Part shown: piece by piece, positions 26,801-34,926 of the stretch
Numbering within the stretch: the first letter of the stretch is position 1
Layout: each line of letters begins with the position of its first letter
Assembly (NCBI RefSeq): GCF_022288725.1
Contig: NZ_JAKNTA010000006.1
Coordinates: forward strand, 336,617 to 400,616
DNA: 64,000 nucleotides
Source of the DNA: Kitasatospora sp. A2-31
GTDB taxonomy: Bacteria; Actinomycetota; Actinomycetes; Streptomycetales; Streptomycetaceae
Direction: 5' to 3'
Translations under genes and position numbers: made by a program
Notes under the pieces: model-generated
The model's input: the letters and a program-made list of their open reading frames with translations, nothing else
Database searches by the model: none
What the model was told of the DNA's origin: nothing

Positions 26801-27395
26801 GGAGAAGACGGCCGAGCAGGTCCGCGAGCGGCTCGGCCTTCCCGAGGGCAAGAAGGTCGTGCTCTACGCGCCGACCTTCCGCGAGGACCGGCGCCGCCCG
26901 AACGGCGGCTACCAGATGGACCTGCGGATCGACCTGGAGGCGGCCAAGGCGGCGCTGGGCGACGACCAGGTGCTGCTGGTCCGCCGGCACAGCGTGATGT
27001 GCGGCCAGGTCCCCGACGCCGGCAACGGCTACGTCTGGGACGTCGGCAGCTACCCCGACATGGCGGAGCTGCTGCTGATCGCCGACGTGCTGGTCACGGA
27101 CTACTCGGCGTCGGTCTTCGACTTCGCCACGACCGGCAAGCCGATCCTGTTCTTCACGTACGACCTGGAGCACTACCGCGACAACCTGCGCGGCTTCAGC
27201 CTGGACTTCGAGTCGGAGGCGCCCGGCCCGCTGCTGGCCACCTCCGCCGAGCTGGTCTCCGCGCTGGGCCGGGTCGACGCGGTGGCCGCCGAGCACGCCG
27301 AGAAGTACGCGGCGTTCCGCGAGGCGTACTGCGACCTGGACGACGGCCAGGCCGCGGCCCGCGTGGTGGACGGCATGCTCCGCCAGCAGCAGTAG
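23820..27395 (+). CDS. Bifunctional GT2 / CDP-glycerol glycerophosphotransferase
   Basis: Large wall-polymer synthase, 1191 aa. Residues 1 to about 215 are a GT2 domain (LSIVVPIYNVERYL; DSDDSM as metal site; NKGLGAARNTG). A long middle part with beta-rich repeats follows (YNCDWAGFTASIDPKKLK near 440). From about residue 820 it is a TagB/TagF-like CDP-glycerol:poly(glycerophosphate) glycerophosphotransferase, with QTWHGTPLKQIGYD near 920, VLYAPTFREDRR near 1015 and VTDYSASVFDFATTGKP near 1093. It probably adds sugar and polyol-phosphate units to a teichoic-acid-like polymer at the membrane. The ATG at 23820 has AAAGG about 12 bases upstream. A 19-bp terminator follows. Confidence 0.92.
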   Translation: MAPRLSIVVPIYNVERYLVECLDSIAAQTFTDFECVMVDDGSKDGSAALAEAYAAKDSRFRLVRQVNKGLGAARNTGIRHIDPDSEFLCFVDSDDSMPPSAYELMINTLDETGSDFATGNVLRFRAVGYYQSGGHSRPFAKTVLKTHITEIPSLVTDRTAWNKVYRRSFFDAAGLLYPEGILYEDAPVSVPHHYLAKSVDVLSEPIYHWREREVGEMSITQMRTNPKGLIDRVTSVELVRGWLKKQTDPRFAQYLRTYDENTLVEEIPMFFWSVVDGDKEYRDAYIKNVSRLLRAIGPEQVRKLRAPLRLKYHLTLQGRIDEFVEQIKFEGESNGGVTARGLLRPYADYPFLRGGRKSVPSSVLKLDNSLVIRSRLYETAWVGGKFQLTGHAYPEQLGAENKHDMVRVLILREAKGRRVVAVPTRTTYSPEATATCHHDLYNCDWAGFTASIDPKKLKQRGQWKDGNWRVLMAGGGKGGVYKGRIWAGWSDTALYMPAHWVEPDVRIVPWVRDGSVYLRVETVQARVTGLAAHGGRVEVSGAIRTGASLAGARLKLTHVESDRTLQYPLELAAPVGTLRPFNVSFPAAELTAVREAWAELDPVAPTRARDRWDAVLLLADGTSVPVAWDDRNAPEQLHVALNPQAPAPERRALYAKPSPGGYLQLTDQLLQPLVDEVVPRGADGFLLSGSFPLPGAHRWELVVRHNWREEEHVYPVEIADGRFRATLPSVPTASFAGRVPLAQGTWDVFFRPVGAPVDSEVTLHALITPGCFGALPLETESRGKRIVLERRHYDGLSLESHNALLPEERSGWRQRQLRTVDYPAARRLPLRDTVLYNVALGGLYADSPRAIHEELVRRGLPLEHFWGSDDMQADLPQTAGALRLWSPEWFETLATAKYIVTSAHLPDFFVRRPGQVVVQTWHGTPLKQIGYDFEKVWFTDANYLKGVAKEVPNWSLLVAGNTWSAPVLRRAFDYKGEILESGSPRNDLLFAPDREKTAEQVRERLGLPEGKKVVLYAPTFREDRRRPNGGYQMDLRIDLEAAKAALGDDQVLLVRRHSVMCGQVPDAGNGYVWDVGSYPDMAELLLIADVLVTDYSASVFDFATTGKPILFFTYDLEHYRDNLRGFSLDFESEAPGPLLATSAELVSALGRVDAVAAEHAEKYAAFREAYCDLDDGQAAARVVDGMLRQQQ

Positions 27396-27405
27396 CGCAG
27401 CCCGC

Positions 27406-27446
27406 CCCGGAGGCGCCCGACGCGAACCGCGTCGGGCGCCTCCGGG
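27406..27446 (+). terminator. Terminator after first TagF-like gene
   Basis: Perfect 19-bp stem (27406-27424 against 27428-27446) with an AAC loop, followed by CTTT. It begins 10 bp after the stop codon. Confidence 0.88.
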
Positions 27447-27549
27447 CTTTCCGGGAGTTGCCCGGGAGTTGCCCGCCCTTTACGCCCTCATTGCACTCGA
27501 ACTCACGTTTCGCGAACGAATTTCCGAGCAATTCTGCCGGACCGTACAG

Positions 27550-27577
27550 TTGACCCCGGGTGTCATTCCGGTATGGG
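27550..27577 (+). promoter_or_regulatory. Candidate promoter of second TagF-like gene
   Basis: TTGACC (27550-27555) and TATGGG (27572-27577) are separated by 16 bp. The stretch 27,478-27,580 is markedly more AT-rich than its flanks and includes TTTCGCGAACGAATTT. A start site near 27,584 would leave an 80-base leader before the ATG at 27,664. Confidence 0.45.
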
Positions 27578-27663
27578 ATGCGCATTGGCCGTCGCACTCC
27601 CCCCACCGTGCGCAGGTCTCCGGCCCACCGCCATGGACCGGATCCCGCTCCGAAGGACCTCCC

Positions 27664-30162
27664 ATGCCTGTCCTCACCCGGCTCGTACTGCCGCACGCCG
27701 ATCCGCGGTCCGCCGACGGCCTGCCACCCGCCGACGAGGACGCCGTCTTCGGGCTGCTGCGTGCCCGCTGGAGCGCCCGCGGGCTGGAGCTCACCGGCTT
27801 CGCCCGCCCCGAGGACGCGGACACCGCCCGCCCCGGCTCCGCCTGGACCTGGCTGACCCTGCAGCGCAGCGAGGACGAGCCCCCGGTCCACCTCCGCACC
27901 AGGCCGCGCCGCCTGCCCGAGGTCACCGACGACAGCGCCCAGCCCGACCACAACCACGACTGGTCCGGCTTCACCGCCCTGATCGAGCCGCGCCGGCTCC
28001 GCCGCGGCGAGGAGTGGCTGCTCGGCGAGTGGCAGGTCGAGGCCACTCTGTTCACCCGTCCCCGCCCCACCCGGCTGCGCCGCCAGTACGGCCTGCTCGC
28101 CCCGCACTGGTGCGGGTCCGGCGAGTACCCGCCCGCCCGCTGGGTCGACCGGGACGTCCGGCTCCAGCCCCGCTTCGAGGACGGCCGCCTCCGCCTGCTG
28201 CTCGAACGCCCCGGCGTCCGGCTCACCCACGCCGTTCCCGCCGCGGACGGCCTCGACCTGCGCGGCACCGCCGACCACTGCCCGGCGGGCACCGTGCTGC
28301 GGTTGCGCCACCGGGAGAGCGACGCCGCCGTCGAGCGCCCGGTCGCCCGCACCGGCAACACCTTCGCCGTCCACCTGCCGTACCGGCCGTTCACCGCGGA
28401 CGGCCGCGGCACCCGCGAGCTGGAGCACTGGGACGCCGAACTGCTGCGGCCGGACGGCACCACCGAGCAGCTCACCCTGGACGAGCGCGGCGGCCCGGTG
28501 GCCGGCCAGCACCCGCTGCCCGGCGGGCCCGACCGGGTGCTCTACCTGAAGCACCTCGCGGACGGCCGGCTCCAGTTCTGCGTCCAGCCCCCGGCCGTCT
28601 GGGTCGAGCGGGTCGAGCCGCGGGCCGGCGGCTTCGACCTCACCGGCCACTGCCCCGGCACCGGGCCGTTCGAGCTGGTCCTGCGGCACGGCGGCACCGC
28701 CGGCGAGGTCCGCCACCCGGTCCGGCTCGGCGCCGGCGGCCGCTTCCGGATCCACCTGCCCGCCACCCGCACCGGCTCCGACGGCACCGCCCTGCCGCTG
28801 CGCAAGGGCATCTGGGAGGCCGCCCTCCACCCGACCGACGGGCGGCCCGGTCCGCGGCGCCCGCTGATCGCCGCGCCCGCCCTCGTCCCCGCGCTGCCCG
28901 CCACCACCCAGGCCGGCGGCAAGCGGATCCTGCTCCAGCGCCGCTGGCACGACACGCTGCTGCTGGACTCCACGCCCGTCCTCACCGCCGCCGAGCGCAG
29001 CGCCTGGACCCAGACCCGCCAACGCACCGCCGGCTACCCCGCCGCCCGCCGCGAGCCGCTGCGCGACGCGGTGCTGTACGACGTCTTCGGCGGCCGGGGC
29101 TACTCCGACTCCCCGCGCGCGGTGCACGCCGAGCTCGCCCGCCGCGGCGTCCCGCTGGAGCACCTGTGGGTGGTCGACGACGCCCAGGCCGAACTGCCCG
29201 CCGGAGTGCGCCCGGTGCGGATCTGGAGCCCCGAGTGGTACCGGGCACTGGCCACCAGCCGGTACCTGGTCGGCAACACGCACTTCCCGGACTTCCTGCG
29301 CCGCCGCCCCGGCCAGGTGGTCGTCCAGACCTGGCACGGCTCGCTGCTCAAGCGGATCGCCCACGACGTCGACAACCCCTGGCTGGCCGACCACGGCTAC
29401 CTGGAGGCGCTCGACCGGGAGACCCCCCAGTGGAGCCTGCTGCTCTCCCCCAGCGCGTTCGCCACCCCGATCCTGCGCCGGGCGTTCCGCTTCGAGGGCG
29501 AGATCCTGGAGTCCGGCTACCCGCGCGGCGACGTGCTGGCCCGGCCGGACGCCGGCCGCATCGCGGCGGTGCGCCGCCGGCTCGGCATCCCGGACGGCAA
29601 GCGGGTCGTGCTGTACGCGCCGACCTGGCGCGAGGACCAGCAGCACGGCGACGGCGACGGGTTCCGGCTGGACCTGAGGATCGACCTCGACCGGGCCCGG
29701 CAGACCCTCGGCCGCGACCACGTGCTGCTGATCCGCCCGCACGTGCACGTCCGCGAACCGCTGCCCGGCGCCGGGGACGGCTTCCTCTGGGACTGCGGGG
29801 ACTACCCGGACGTCCAGGAGCTGCTGCTGATCGCGGACGTGCTGGTCACCGACTACTCGTCGATCATGTTCGACTTCGCGATCACCGGCCGCCCGCTGCT
29901 CTTCTTCACCTACGACCTGGAGCACTACCGCGACACCCTGCGCGGCTTCTACTTCGACTTCGAGGCACAGGCGCCGGGGCCGCTCGTCCCCACCTCGGAC
30001 GAGCTCCTGCACGAGCTGCGCGAGCTCGCCGACCGCGGCGCCGCGGTGCCCGCCGGCTACGAGGAACGCCACCGCCGGTTCCGGGCCGAGCACTGCGCCC
30101 TGGACGACGGCGGCGCCGCAGGCCGCGTGGTCGACCGGATGCTCCGGCTCGGGCGGGCCTGA
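27664..30162 (+). CDS. CDP-glycerol glycerophosphotransferase family protein
   Basis: 832-aa paralogue of the preceding protein that lacks its GT2 domain. Its N-terminal half matches the middle part of the first protein (HDWSGFTALIEPRRLR; ARWVDRDVRLQPRF). The C-terminal 330 residues are the TagB/TagF-like transferase, with QTWHGSLLKRIAHD near 555, VLYAPTWREDQQHGDG near 650 and VTDYSSIMFDFAITGRP near 728. It should transfer polyol-phosphate from a CDP-linked donor to a wall polymer at the inner membrane face. The ATG at 27664 follows GAAGGACCTCCC. Together with the first protein it suggests primer and polymerase roles, but which does which cannot be told. Confidence 0.91.
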   Translation: MPVLTRLVLPHADPRSADGLPPADEDAVFGLLRARWSARGLELTGFARPEDADTARPGSAWTWLTLQRSEDEPPVHLRTRPRRLPEVTDDSAQPDHNHDWSGFTALIEPRRLRRGEEWLLGEWQVEATLFTRPRPTRLRRQYGLLAPHWCGSGEYPPARWVDRDVRLQPRFEDGRLRLLLERPGVRLTHAVPAADGLDLRGTADHCPAGTVLRLRHRESDAAVERPVARTGNTFAVHLPYRPFTADGRGTRELEHWDAELLRPDGTTEQLTLDERGGPVAGQHPLPGGPDRVLYLKHLADGRLQFCVQPPAVWVERVEPRAGGFDLTGHCPGTGPFELVLRHGGTAGEVRHPVRLGAGGRFRIHLPATRTGSDGTALPLRKGIWEAALHPTDGRPGPRRPLIAAPALVPALPATTQAGGKRILLQRRWHDTLLLDSTPVLTAAERSAWTQTRQRTAGYPAARREPLRDAVLYDVFGGRGYSDSPRAVHAELARRGVPLEHLWVVDDAQAELPAGVRPVRIWSPEWYRALATSRYLVGNTHFPDFLRRRPGQVVVQTWHGSLLKRIAHDVDNPWLADHGYLEALDRETPQWSLLLSPSAFATPILRRAFRFEGEILESGYPRGDVLARPDAGRIAAVRRRLGIPDGKRVVLYAPTWREDQQHGDGDGFRLDLRIDLDRARQTLGRDHVLLIRPHVHVREPLPGAGDGFLWDCGDYPDVQELLLIADVLVTDYSSIMFDFAITGRPLLFFTYDLEHYRDTLRGFYFDFEAQAPGPLVPTSDELLHELRELADRGAAVPAGYEERHRRFRAEHCALDDGGAAGRVVDRMLRLGRA

Positions 30163-30217
30163 CCGCCCGGGCCCCGGGGCCGCCGGGACGCCACGGCCGG
30201 CCGGAGCCGCCGGGCGC

Positions 30218-30802
30218 TCAGGAGAAGTGGTAGTCCCGCCAGGGCCGCCAGACCTCGTCCTCGTCGAAGCGGGAGAGGCTGAAGCCGGGCACCGGGAAGG
30301 CCGCCCGGAAGCCGCGGGCCTGCTCGAACGCCTGGTCCAGCACGTCGTCCGGCAGGCCGTGAGCCACCGTGACGTGCGGGTGGTACGGGAAGGCCAGCTC
30401 CCGCGCCAGCGGGCCGGAGCGGATGTCCGCCTCCAGCAGCCGGCACTCCTGCGCGCCCTCCTCCACCCGGACGAAGACCACCGGAGAGACCGGCCGGAAG
30501 GTACCGCTGCCCTGCAGCAGCATCCGGAACGGCCGGTGCGCGCGCGCCACCGTCGCGAGGTGCTCCTCGATCTTCGGCAGGTCCGCGGCCGCCACCTCGG
30601 TCGGCGGCAGCAGGGTGACGTGCGTGGGTATCGACCGGGCCAGCGGATCGCCGTGCCCCGCCCGGGCGTCCTGGACCGCCGAGCCGTACGGCTCCGGGAC
30701 GCTCACGGACACGCCGATGGTGAGCACCTCCCCGCCGAACGGTTCGACGGGGAGGGACCCGGAGGCGGGGTGCCCGGAGGCGGACGGCGAGTTGCCGGTC
30801 AC
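30218..30802 (-). CDS. 2'-5' RNA ligase/LigT-like phosphoesterase
   Basis: 194-aa 2H-phosphoesterase superfamily protein. The two catalytic HxT motifs are HVT at residues 61-63 and HVT at 143-145, at the expected spacing. Family members open 2',3'-cyclic phosphates or act on RNA ends; the substrate here is unknown. The GTG at 30800-30802 overlaps the trpS stop as GTGA, so it is translated with trpS. Whether it has a role in tRNA metabolism is only suggested by this coupling. Its stop is convergent with the second TagF-like gene. Confidence 0.88.
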   Translation of the reverse strand: MTGNSPSASGHPASGSLPVEPFGGEVLTIGVSVSVPEPYGSAVQDARAGHGDPLARSIPTHVTLLPPTEVAAADLPKIEEHLATVARAHRPFRMLLQGSGTFRPVSPVVFVRVEEGAQECRLLEADIRSGPLARELAFPYHPHVTVAHGLPDDVLDQAFEQARGFRAAFPVPGFSLSRFDEDEVWRPWRDYHFS

Positions 30803-31848
30803 CGCTTGGCGGCCGGGAGGAAGCCGATCCGGTCGTACACCGTCTCCAGGGTCTGCGACGCCACCGCGCGGGCCTTCTCGGCACCGACCGCCAGCACCCG
30901 GTCCAGCTCGGCCGGGTCGTCCAGGAAGGTGCGGGTGCGCTCCTGGAACGGCGTCACCCACTCGGTGAACAGCTCGGCCAGCTCGGTCTTCAGGGCGCCG
31001 TACATCTTGCCCTCGAAGTGGGCGACCAGCTGCTCCACCGACTGACCGCTGAGCGCCGAGTGGATCCGCAGCAGGTTGGAGACGCCCGGCTTCTCCTCCT
31101 CGTCGTAGGAGACGACGGTGCCGGTGTCGGTGACGGCGCTCTTGAACTTCTTGGCGCTGACCTTCGGCTCGTCCAGCAGGCTGACCAGGCCCTTGGGCGA
31201 GGAGGCCGACTTGCTCATCTTGACGCCCGGGTCCTGGAGGTCCTGGATCTTCGCCGTCTCCTTCAGGATGTACGGCTTCGGCACCGTGAAGGTCGGGCTA
31301 TAGCGGGTGTTGAAGCGCTCCGCGACGTCGCGGGTGATCTCCACGTGCTGGCGCTGGTCCTCGCCGACCGGGACGGCGTCGGCCTGGTAGAGCAGGATGT
31401 CGGCGATCTGGAGGATCGGGTAGGTGAACAGGCCGACCGTGGTGCTGTCCGCACCCTGCTTGGCGGACTTGTCCTTGAACTGGGTCATCCGGGCGGCCTC
31501 GCCGAAGCCGGTGAGGCAGTTCATCACCCAGCCGAGCTGCGCGTGCTCGGGGACGTGCGACTGCACGAACAGGGTGCAGTGCTCCGGGTCCAGACCGGCG
31601 CCGAGCAGCTGGGCGGCGGAGACCCGGGTGTTCTCGCGCAGCAGCTTCGGGTCCTGCGGCACGGTGATCGCGTGCAGGTCGACCACCATGTAGAAGGCGT
31701 CGTTGGCCTCCTGCAGGTCGACCCACTGACGCACCGCGCCCAGGTAGTTGCCCAGGTGGAACGAGCCGGAGGTGGGCTGGATCCCGGAGAGCACCCGGGG
31801 ACGGTCCTTGACCGGACCAGTGACCGCTGCGTTGACCATGGGGGCCAT
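30799..31848 (-). CDS. trpS: Tryptophan--tRNA ligase
   Basis: Class I aminoacyl-tRNA synthetase charging tRNA-Trp. It is 349 aa, the usual length for the bacterial enzyme. The HIGH-equivalent is GSFHLGNYLG (His31-Asn34), the KMSKS loop is at residues 210-214, and the substrate-binding GEDQRQHVEITRDVA lies between. The ATG at 31846-31848 is used; a second ATG three codons later (MVNAAVTG) is possible. It is the first gene of a two-gene unit with the LigT-like gene. Streptomycetes often carry a second, antibiotic-resistant TrpRS elsewhere; this one looks like the housekeeping type. Confidence 0.96.
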   Translation of the reverse strand: MAPMVNAAVTGPVKDRPRVLSGIQPTSGSFHLGNYLGAVRQWVDLQEANDAFYMVVDLHAITVPQDPKLLRENTRVSAAQLLGAGLDPEHCTLFVQSHVPEHAQLGWVMNCLTGFGEAARMTQFKDKSAKQGADSTTVGLFTYPILQIADILLYQADAVPVGEDQRQHVEITRDVAERFNTRYSPTFTVPKPYILKETAKIQDLQDPGVKMSKSASSPKGLVSLLDEPKVSAKKFKSAVTDTGTVVSYDEEEKPGVSNLLRIHSALSGQSVEQLVAHFEGKMYGALKTELAELFTEWVTPFQERTRTFLDDPAELDRVLAVGAEKARAVASQTLETVYDRIGFLPAAKR

Positions 31849-31869
31849 TGTTCCAGTTCCACCGACCGC

Positions 31870-33192
31870 TCAGGAAACGTCCGCCCCCGGAGGTTCCGAC
31901 AGTGTGACCGCACTCACCCTCACCCGGGCGATCCGCCGACCCTCCAGCTTCGCCACCGTCAGCCGGACCTCCTCCTCGCCGATCGGGATCCGGACCTGGT
32001 CGCCGTCGACGGGCAGCCGGCCCAGCGCGGCCACCAGGCAGCCCGCCACCGTCTCGTACGGGCCCTCCGGAAGGGTCACGCCGGTCTCCTCGGTGAAGTC
32101 GCCGAGGTTCAGCAGGCCGTCCAGCTCCATGCCGCCGCCGGCCAGCCGGCGGGTGGTGGTCGGCTCCTGCGAGTCGTACTCGTCCCGGATCTCGCCGATC
32201 ACCTCCTCCACCAGGTCCTCCAGGGTGACGATGCCGGCGGTGCCGCCGTACTCGTCGACCACGATCGCCAGGTGGTGGCCCTCGCGGCGCATCTCGCCCA
32301 TCGCCTCCAGCACCCGCTTGGTGCCGGGCAGCAGCTTGACCGGGCGGGCCAGGTCACGGACCCTCACCGCCTGCTCGCCGCGGGCGCCGTAGAGGTCGCG
32401 GACGTGCACGAAGCCGGTGACCGCGTCGTAGCTGCCCTCGACCACCGGGTAGCGCGAGTGCGGGGCGGAGCCGGCCTGCTCGCGGACCTCGGCGAGCGGC
32501 TGCTCGGCGTCCAGGAAGGTCACCTCGGTCCGCGGCACCATCACCTCGCGCAGCTGGCGCTCTCCGGCCGAGAACACGTCTGCGATCAGGGCCCGCTGGT
32601 CGCTGCCGAGTTCGGTGTTGGCGGCGACGAGGCCGCGCAGCTCCTCGGAGCTCATCGAGCCGCGACCGGCGGCGGGATCCCCGCCGAGCAGGCGGACCAT
32701 CAGATTGGTGGAGTGGCCGAGCAACCAGATGGCCGGGCGCAGCACCACCGACATCACGTCCACCACCGGGGCGGACAGCACCGCGATGGAGTCGGCGCGC
32801 TGGAGGCCGATCCGCTTCGGGGTGAGCTCGCCGAGCACCAGCGAGACGTAGCTGATGACCAGGGTCAGCCCGACCAGGGCGACCGCGTCGGCGAGGCCCT
32901 CGCTGAGCCCGGCCTCGACGAACAGCGGGGCGACCTTGCCGGCCAGGGTGTCCGCACCGAAGGCGGCGGAGAGGAAGCCCATGCAGGTCACGCCGACCTG
33001 AACGGCGGCCAGGAAGCGGTTGGGGTCGGCGGCCAGGTGCGCGGCGCGGGCCGCCCGGCGGGTTCCGCGCGCCTCCAGCGACCGGATCTGGCCCTCCCGC
33101 AGGGAGATCAGCGAGATCTCCGCGACGTTGAACAGGCCGCCCAGCATGATGAAGACGAGGACGAGCGCCGCGTCTTCGATGGTTTCGCTCAC
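31870..33192 (-). CDS. CNNM/CorC-type hemolysin family protein
   Basis: 440-aa membrane protein related to magnesium/cobalt efflux proteins. An N-terminal DUF21/CNNM membrane domain holds about four helices (ALVLVFIMLGGLFNVAEISLISL; VGVTCMGFLSAAFG). A CBS pair follows at about residues 215-335 (MVPRTEVTFLDAEQPLAEV; LAIVVDEYGGTAGIVTLEDL), then a C-terminal CorC_HlyC domain with WPEEEVRLTV-like strands. It is likely a Mg2+/divalent-cation transporter or regulator. The start is GTG at 33190-33192 with a weak ribosome site. It lies 21 bp upstream of trpS on the same strand but is probably independent of it. Confidence 0.9.
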   Translation of the reverse strand: MSETIEDAALVLVFIMLGGLFNVAEISLISLREGQIRSLEARGTRRAARAAHLAADPNRFLAAVQVGVTCMGFLSAAFGADTLAGKVAPLFVEAGLSEGLADAVALVGLTLVISYVSLVLGELTPKRIGLQRADSIAVLSAPVVDVMSVVLRPAIWLLGHSTNLMVRLLGGDPAAGRGSMSSEELRGLVAANTELGSDQRALIADVFSAGERQLREVMVPRTEVTFLDAEQPLAEVREQAGSAPHSRYPVVEGSYDAVTGFVHVRDLYGARGEQAVRVRDLARPVKLLPGTKRVLEAMGEMRREGHHLAIVVDEYGGTAGIVTLEDLVEEVIGEIRDEYDSQEPTTTRRLAGGGMELDGLLNLGDFTEETGVTLPEGPYETVAGCLVAALGRLPVDGDQVRIPIGEEEVRLTVAKLEGRRIARVRVSAVTLSEPPGADVS

Positions 33193-33222
33193 GGGGGGCA
33201 GTGTAGGGGCACCCCAGAGCGA

Positions 33223-33255
33223 CGGCCCGCCGCCTCGTGGGGAGGCGGCGGGCCG
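33223..33255 (-). terminator. mdh terminator
   Basis: 14-bp perfect stem (33223-33236 against 33242-33255) with a GTGGG loop, 22 bp past the mdh stop on the minus strand. Confidence 0.85.
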
Positions 33256-33276
33256 GGTCGCTCAGCGGGGCTGCGC

Positions 33277-34269
33277 TCAGATCAGGCCGAGGGCCTGGAC
33301 CGCGTCGCGCTCCTCGACCAGCTCGTTGACCGAGGCGTCGATGCGGCCGCGGGAGAACTCGGAGATCTCCAGGCCCTGGACGATCTCGAACTTGCCGTCC
33401 TTGGCGGTGACCGGGAAGGAGGAGATCAGGCCCTCCGGCACGCCGTAGGAGCCGTCGGAGACGACACCCGCGGAGGTCCAGTCACCCTCGGGGGTGCCGT
33501 TCACCCAGGTGAAGACGTGGTCGATGGCGGCGTTGGCGGCCGAGGCGGCCGAGGAGGCGCCGCGGGCGTCGATGATGGCCGCGCCGCGCTTGGCGACGGT
33601 CGGGATGAAGTCGCCCTCCAGCCAGGCCTGGTCGGCACCGACGGCCTCGAAGGCCGGCTTGCCGGCGATCTCGGCCTGGAAGATGTCCGGGTACTGGGTG
33701 GCGGAGTGGTTGCCCCAGATGGTGACGCGCTTGATGTCGGCGACGGTGGTGCCGGTCTTCAGGGCCAGCTGGCCGAGCGCACGGTTGTGGTCCAGGCGGG
33801 TCATCGCGGTGAAGCGCTCGGCCGGGACGTCCGGGGCGTTGCGCTGGGCGATCAGGGCGTTGGTGTTGGCCGGGTTGCCGACCACCAGGACCTTGATGTC
33901 GTCCGCGGCGTGGTCGTTGATGGCCTTGCCCTGCGGGCCGAAGATGCCGCCGTTGGCCTGCAGCAGGTCGCCGCGCTCCATGCCGGCGGTGCGCGGGCGG
34001 GCGCCGACCAGCAGCGCGACGTTGGCGCCGTCGAAGGCCTCGTTGGCGTTGTCGGTGATCTTGATGTCGCGCAGCAGCGGGAAGGCGCAGTCCACGAGCT
34101 CCATGGCGGTGCCCTCGGCGGCCTTGAGGCCCTGCGGGATCTCCAGGAGGCGCAGGTTCACCGGCACGTCGGCGCCGAGCAGGTGGCCCGAGGCGATGCG
34201 GAAGAGCAGCGCGTAGCCGATCTGGCCGGCCGCTCCGGTGATGGTGACGTTGACGGGGGTGCGGGTCAT
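33277..34269 (-). CDS. mdh: Malate dehydrogenase
   Basis: NAD-dependent oxidation of malate to oxaloacetate, TCA cycle, 330 aa. The NAD-binding GAAGQIGYAL is near residue 10. The arginine pair in GARPRTAGMERGD, the LDHNRA loop and the catalytic histidine region IWGNHSATQYPD near 185-196 are all intact. It belongs to the cytosolic-type malate dehydrogenase group with the GAAGQIGY motif. The ATG at 34267-34269 has GGAGAAGG nearby. It is monocistronic, bounded by a terminator downstream and an approximately 210-bp gap upstream. Confidence 0.96.
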   Translation of the reverse strand: MTRTPVNVTITGAAGQIGYALLFRIASGHLLGADVPVNLRLLEIPQGLKAAEGTAMELVDCAFPLLRDIKITDNANEAFDGANVALLVGARPRTAGMERGDLLQANGGIFGPQGKAINDHAADDIKVLVVGNPANTNALIAQRNAPDVPAERFTAMTRLDHNRALGQLALKTGTTVADIKRVTIWGNHSATQYPDIFQAEIAGKPAFEAVGADQAWLEGDFIPTVAKRGAAIIDARGASSAASAANAAIDHVFTWVNGTPEGDWTSAGVVSDGSYGVPEGLISSFPVTAKDGKFEIVQGLEISEFSRGRIDASVNELVEERDAVQALGLI

Positions 34270-34421
34270 TTCTACCTTCTCCAGCAAATCGCCAGGTGCC
34301 CCAGGCACACCGGCGCACTGGAGCCGAGGACGGTCTCTCGACGTCGAGAGACCCGCGTCAGGTTATCGCAAAGGGAAGCCTACGCCGCGTGTGCGGGCGT
34401 GGCTGATACGTCACAGAAGCG

Positions 34422-34455
34422 GCGGCCCCCGCCCGGGATTCCGGGCGGGGGCCGC
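34422..34455 (-). terminator. Terminator after folD-DUF3017
   Basis: GCGGCCCCCGCCCGG (34422-34436) pairs with CCGGGCGGGGGCCGC (34441-34455), a 15-bp stem with a 4-nt loop, 28 bp past the DUF3017 stop. Confidence 0.88.
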
Positions 34456-34483
34456 TGTCGGTGACTGCGCCGGGGCCGGCCCG

Positions 34484-34900
34484 TCAGCGCCGCGGTCGGC
34501 CGATCAGCTGACCGATGTTGTCGAGCAGCGAGATCTCCAGCCACGGGTTGGGCTGGGCCACCAGCGTCAGCAGCACGATCGAGACGCCCATGACGCTCAG
34601 CACGATCACGTCGGTGAACCGGCTGCGCACCGCGAGCATGCCGACCTCGGGCAGGACCAACCGCAGCACCGCACCGAGCAGCACGCCCCCGCCGAGGATC
34701 AGCAGGCCGTACTTGAAGCCCTCCTGGAAGTCGGCGAACCAGGTGACGGCGAGCCCGGCACCGACCACCAGCAGGACCAGCGTTATCGGCCACTGCCGCA
34801 CCGGGAGCGAGTGCTCGCGCCCCAGCGCCGCGGCCGAGCCCTCGGGGGGCAGCGTGCCGGTGGTCTTGACCGGCCTGCGCCGCGACCGTGCCTCACTCAT
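34484..34900 (-). CDS. DUF3017 domain membrane protein
   Basis: 138-aa membrane protein of unknown function. A basic N-terminus (SEARSRRRPVKTTG) precedes three hydrophobic helices (WPITLVLLVVGAGLAVTWF; YGLLILGGGVLLGAVLRLVL; TDVIVLSVMGVSIVLLTLVA). DUF3017 proteins are regularly encoded after folD in actinobacteria, and here the ATG lies 26 bp after the folD stop. Co-transcription with folD is likely; a role in one-carbon metabolism is not established. Confidence 0.87.
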   Translation of the reverse strand: MSEARSRRRPVKTTGTLPPEGSAAALGREHSLPVRQWPITLVLLVVGAGLAVTWFADFQEGFKYGLLILGGGVLLGAVLRLVLPEVGMLAVRSRFTDVIVLSVMGVSIVLLTLVAQPNPWLEISLLDNIGQLIGRPRR

Positions 34901-34926
34901 GGCTGGACGTCCCAATCCCTCTGGTG

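Noticed and set aside
22615..30162. Horizontally acquired island for wall polymers
   Set aside because: Base composition and codon use look like the neighbours, and there is no integrase, tRNA or direct-repeat boundary, so transfer cannot be supported.
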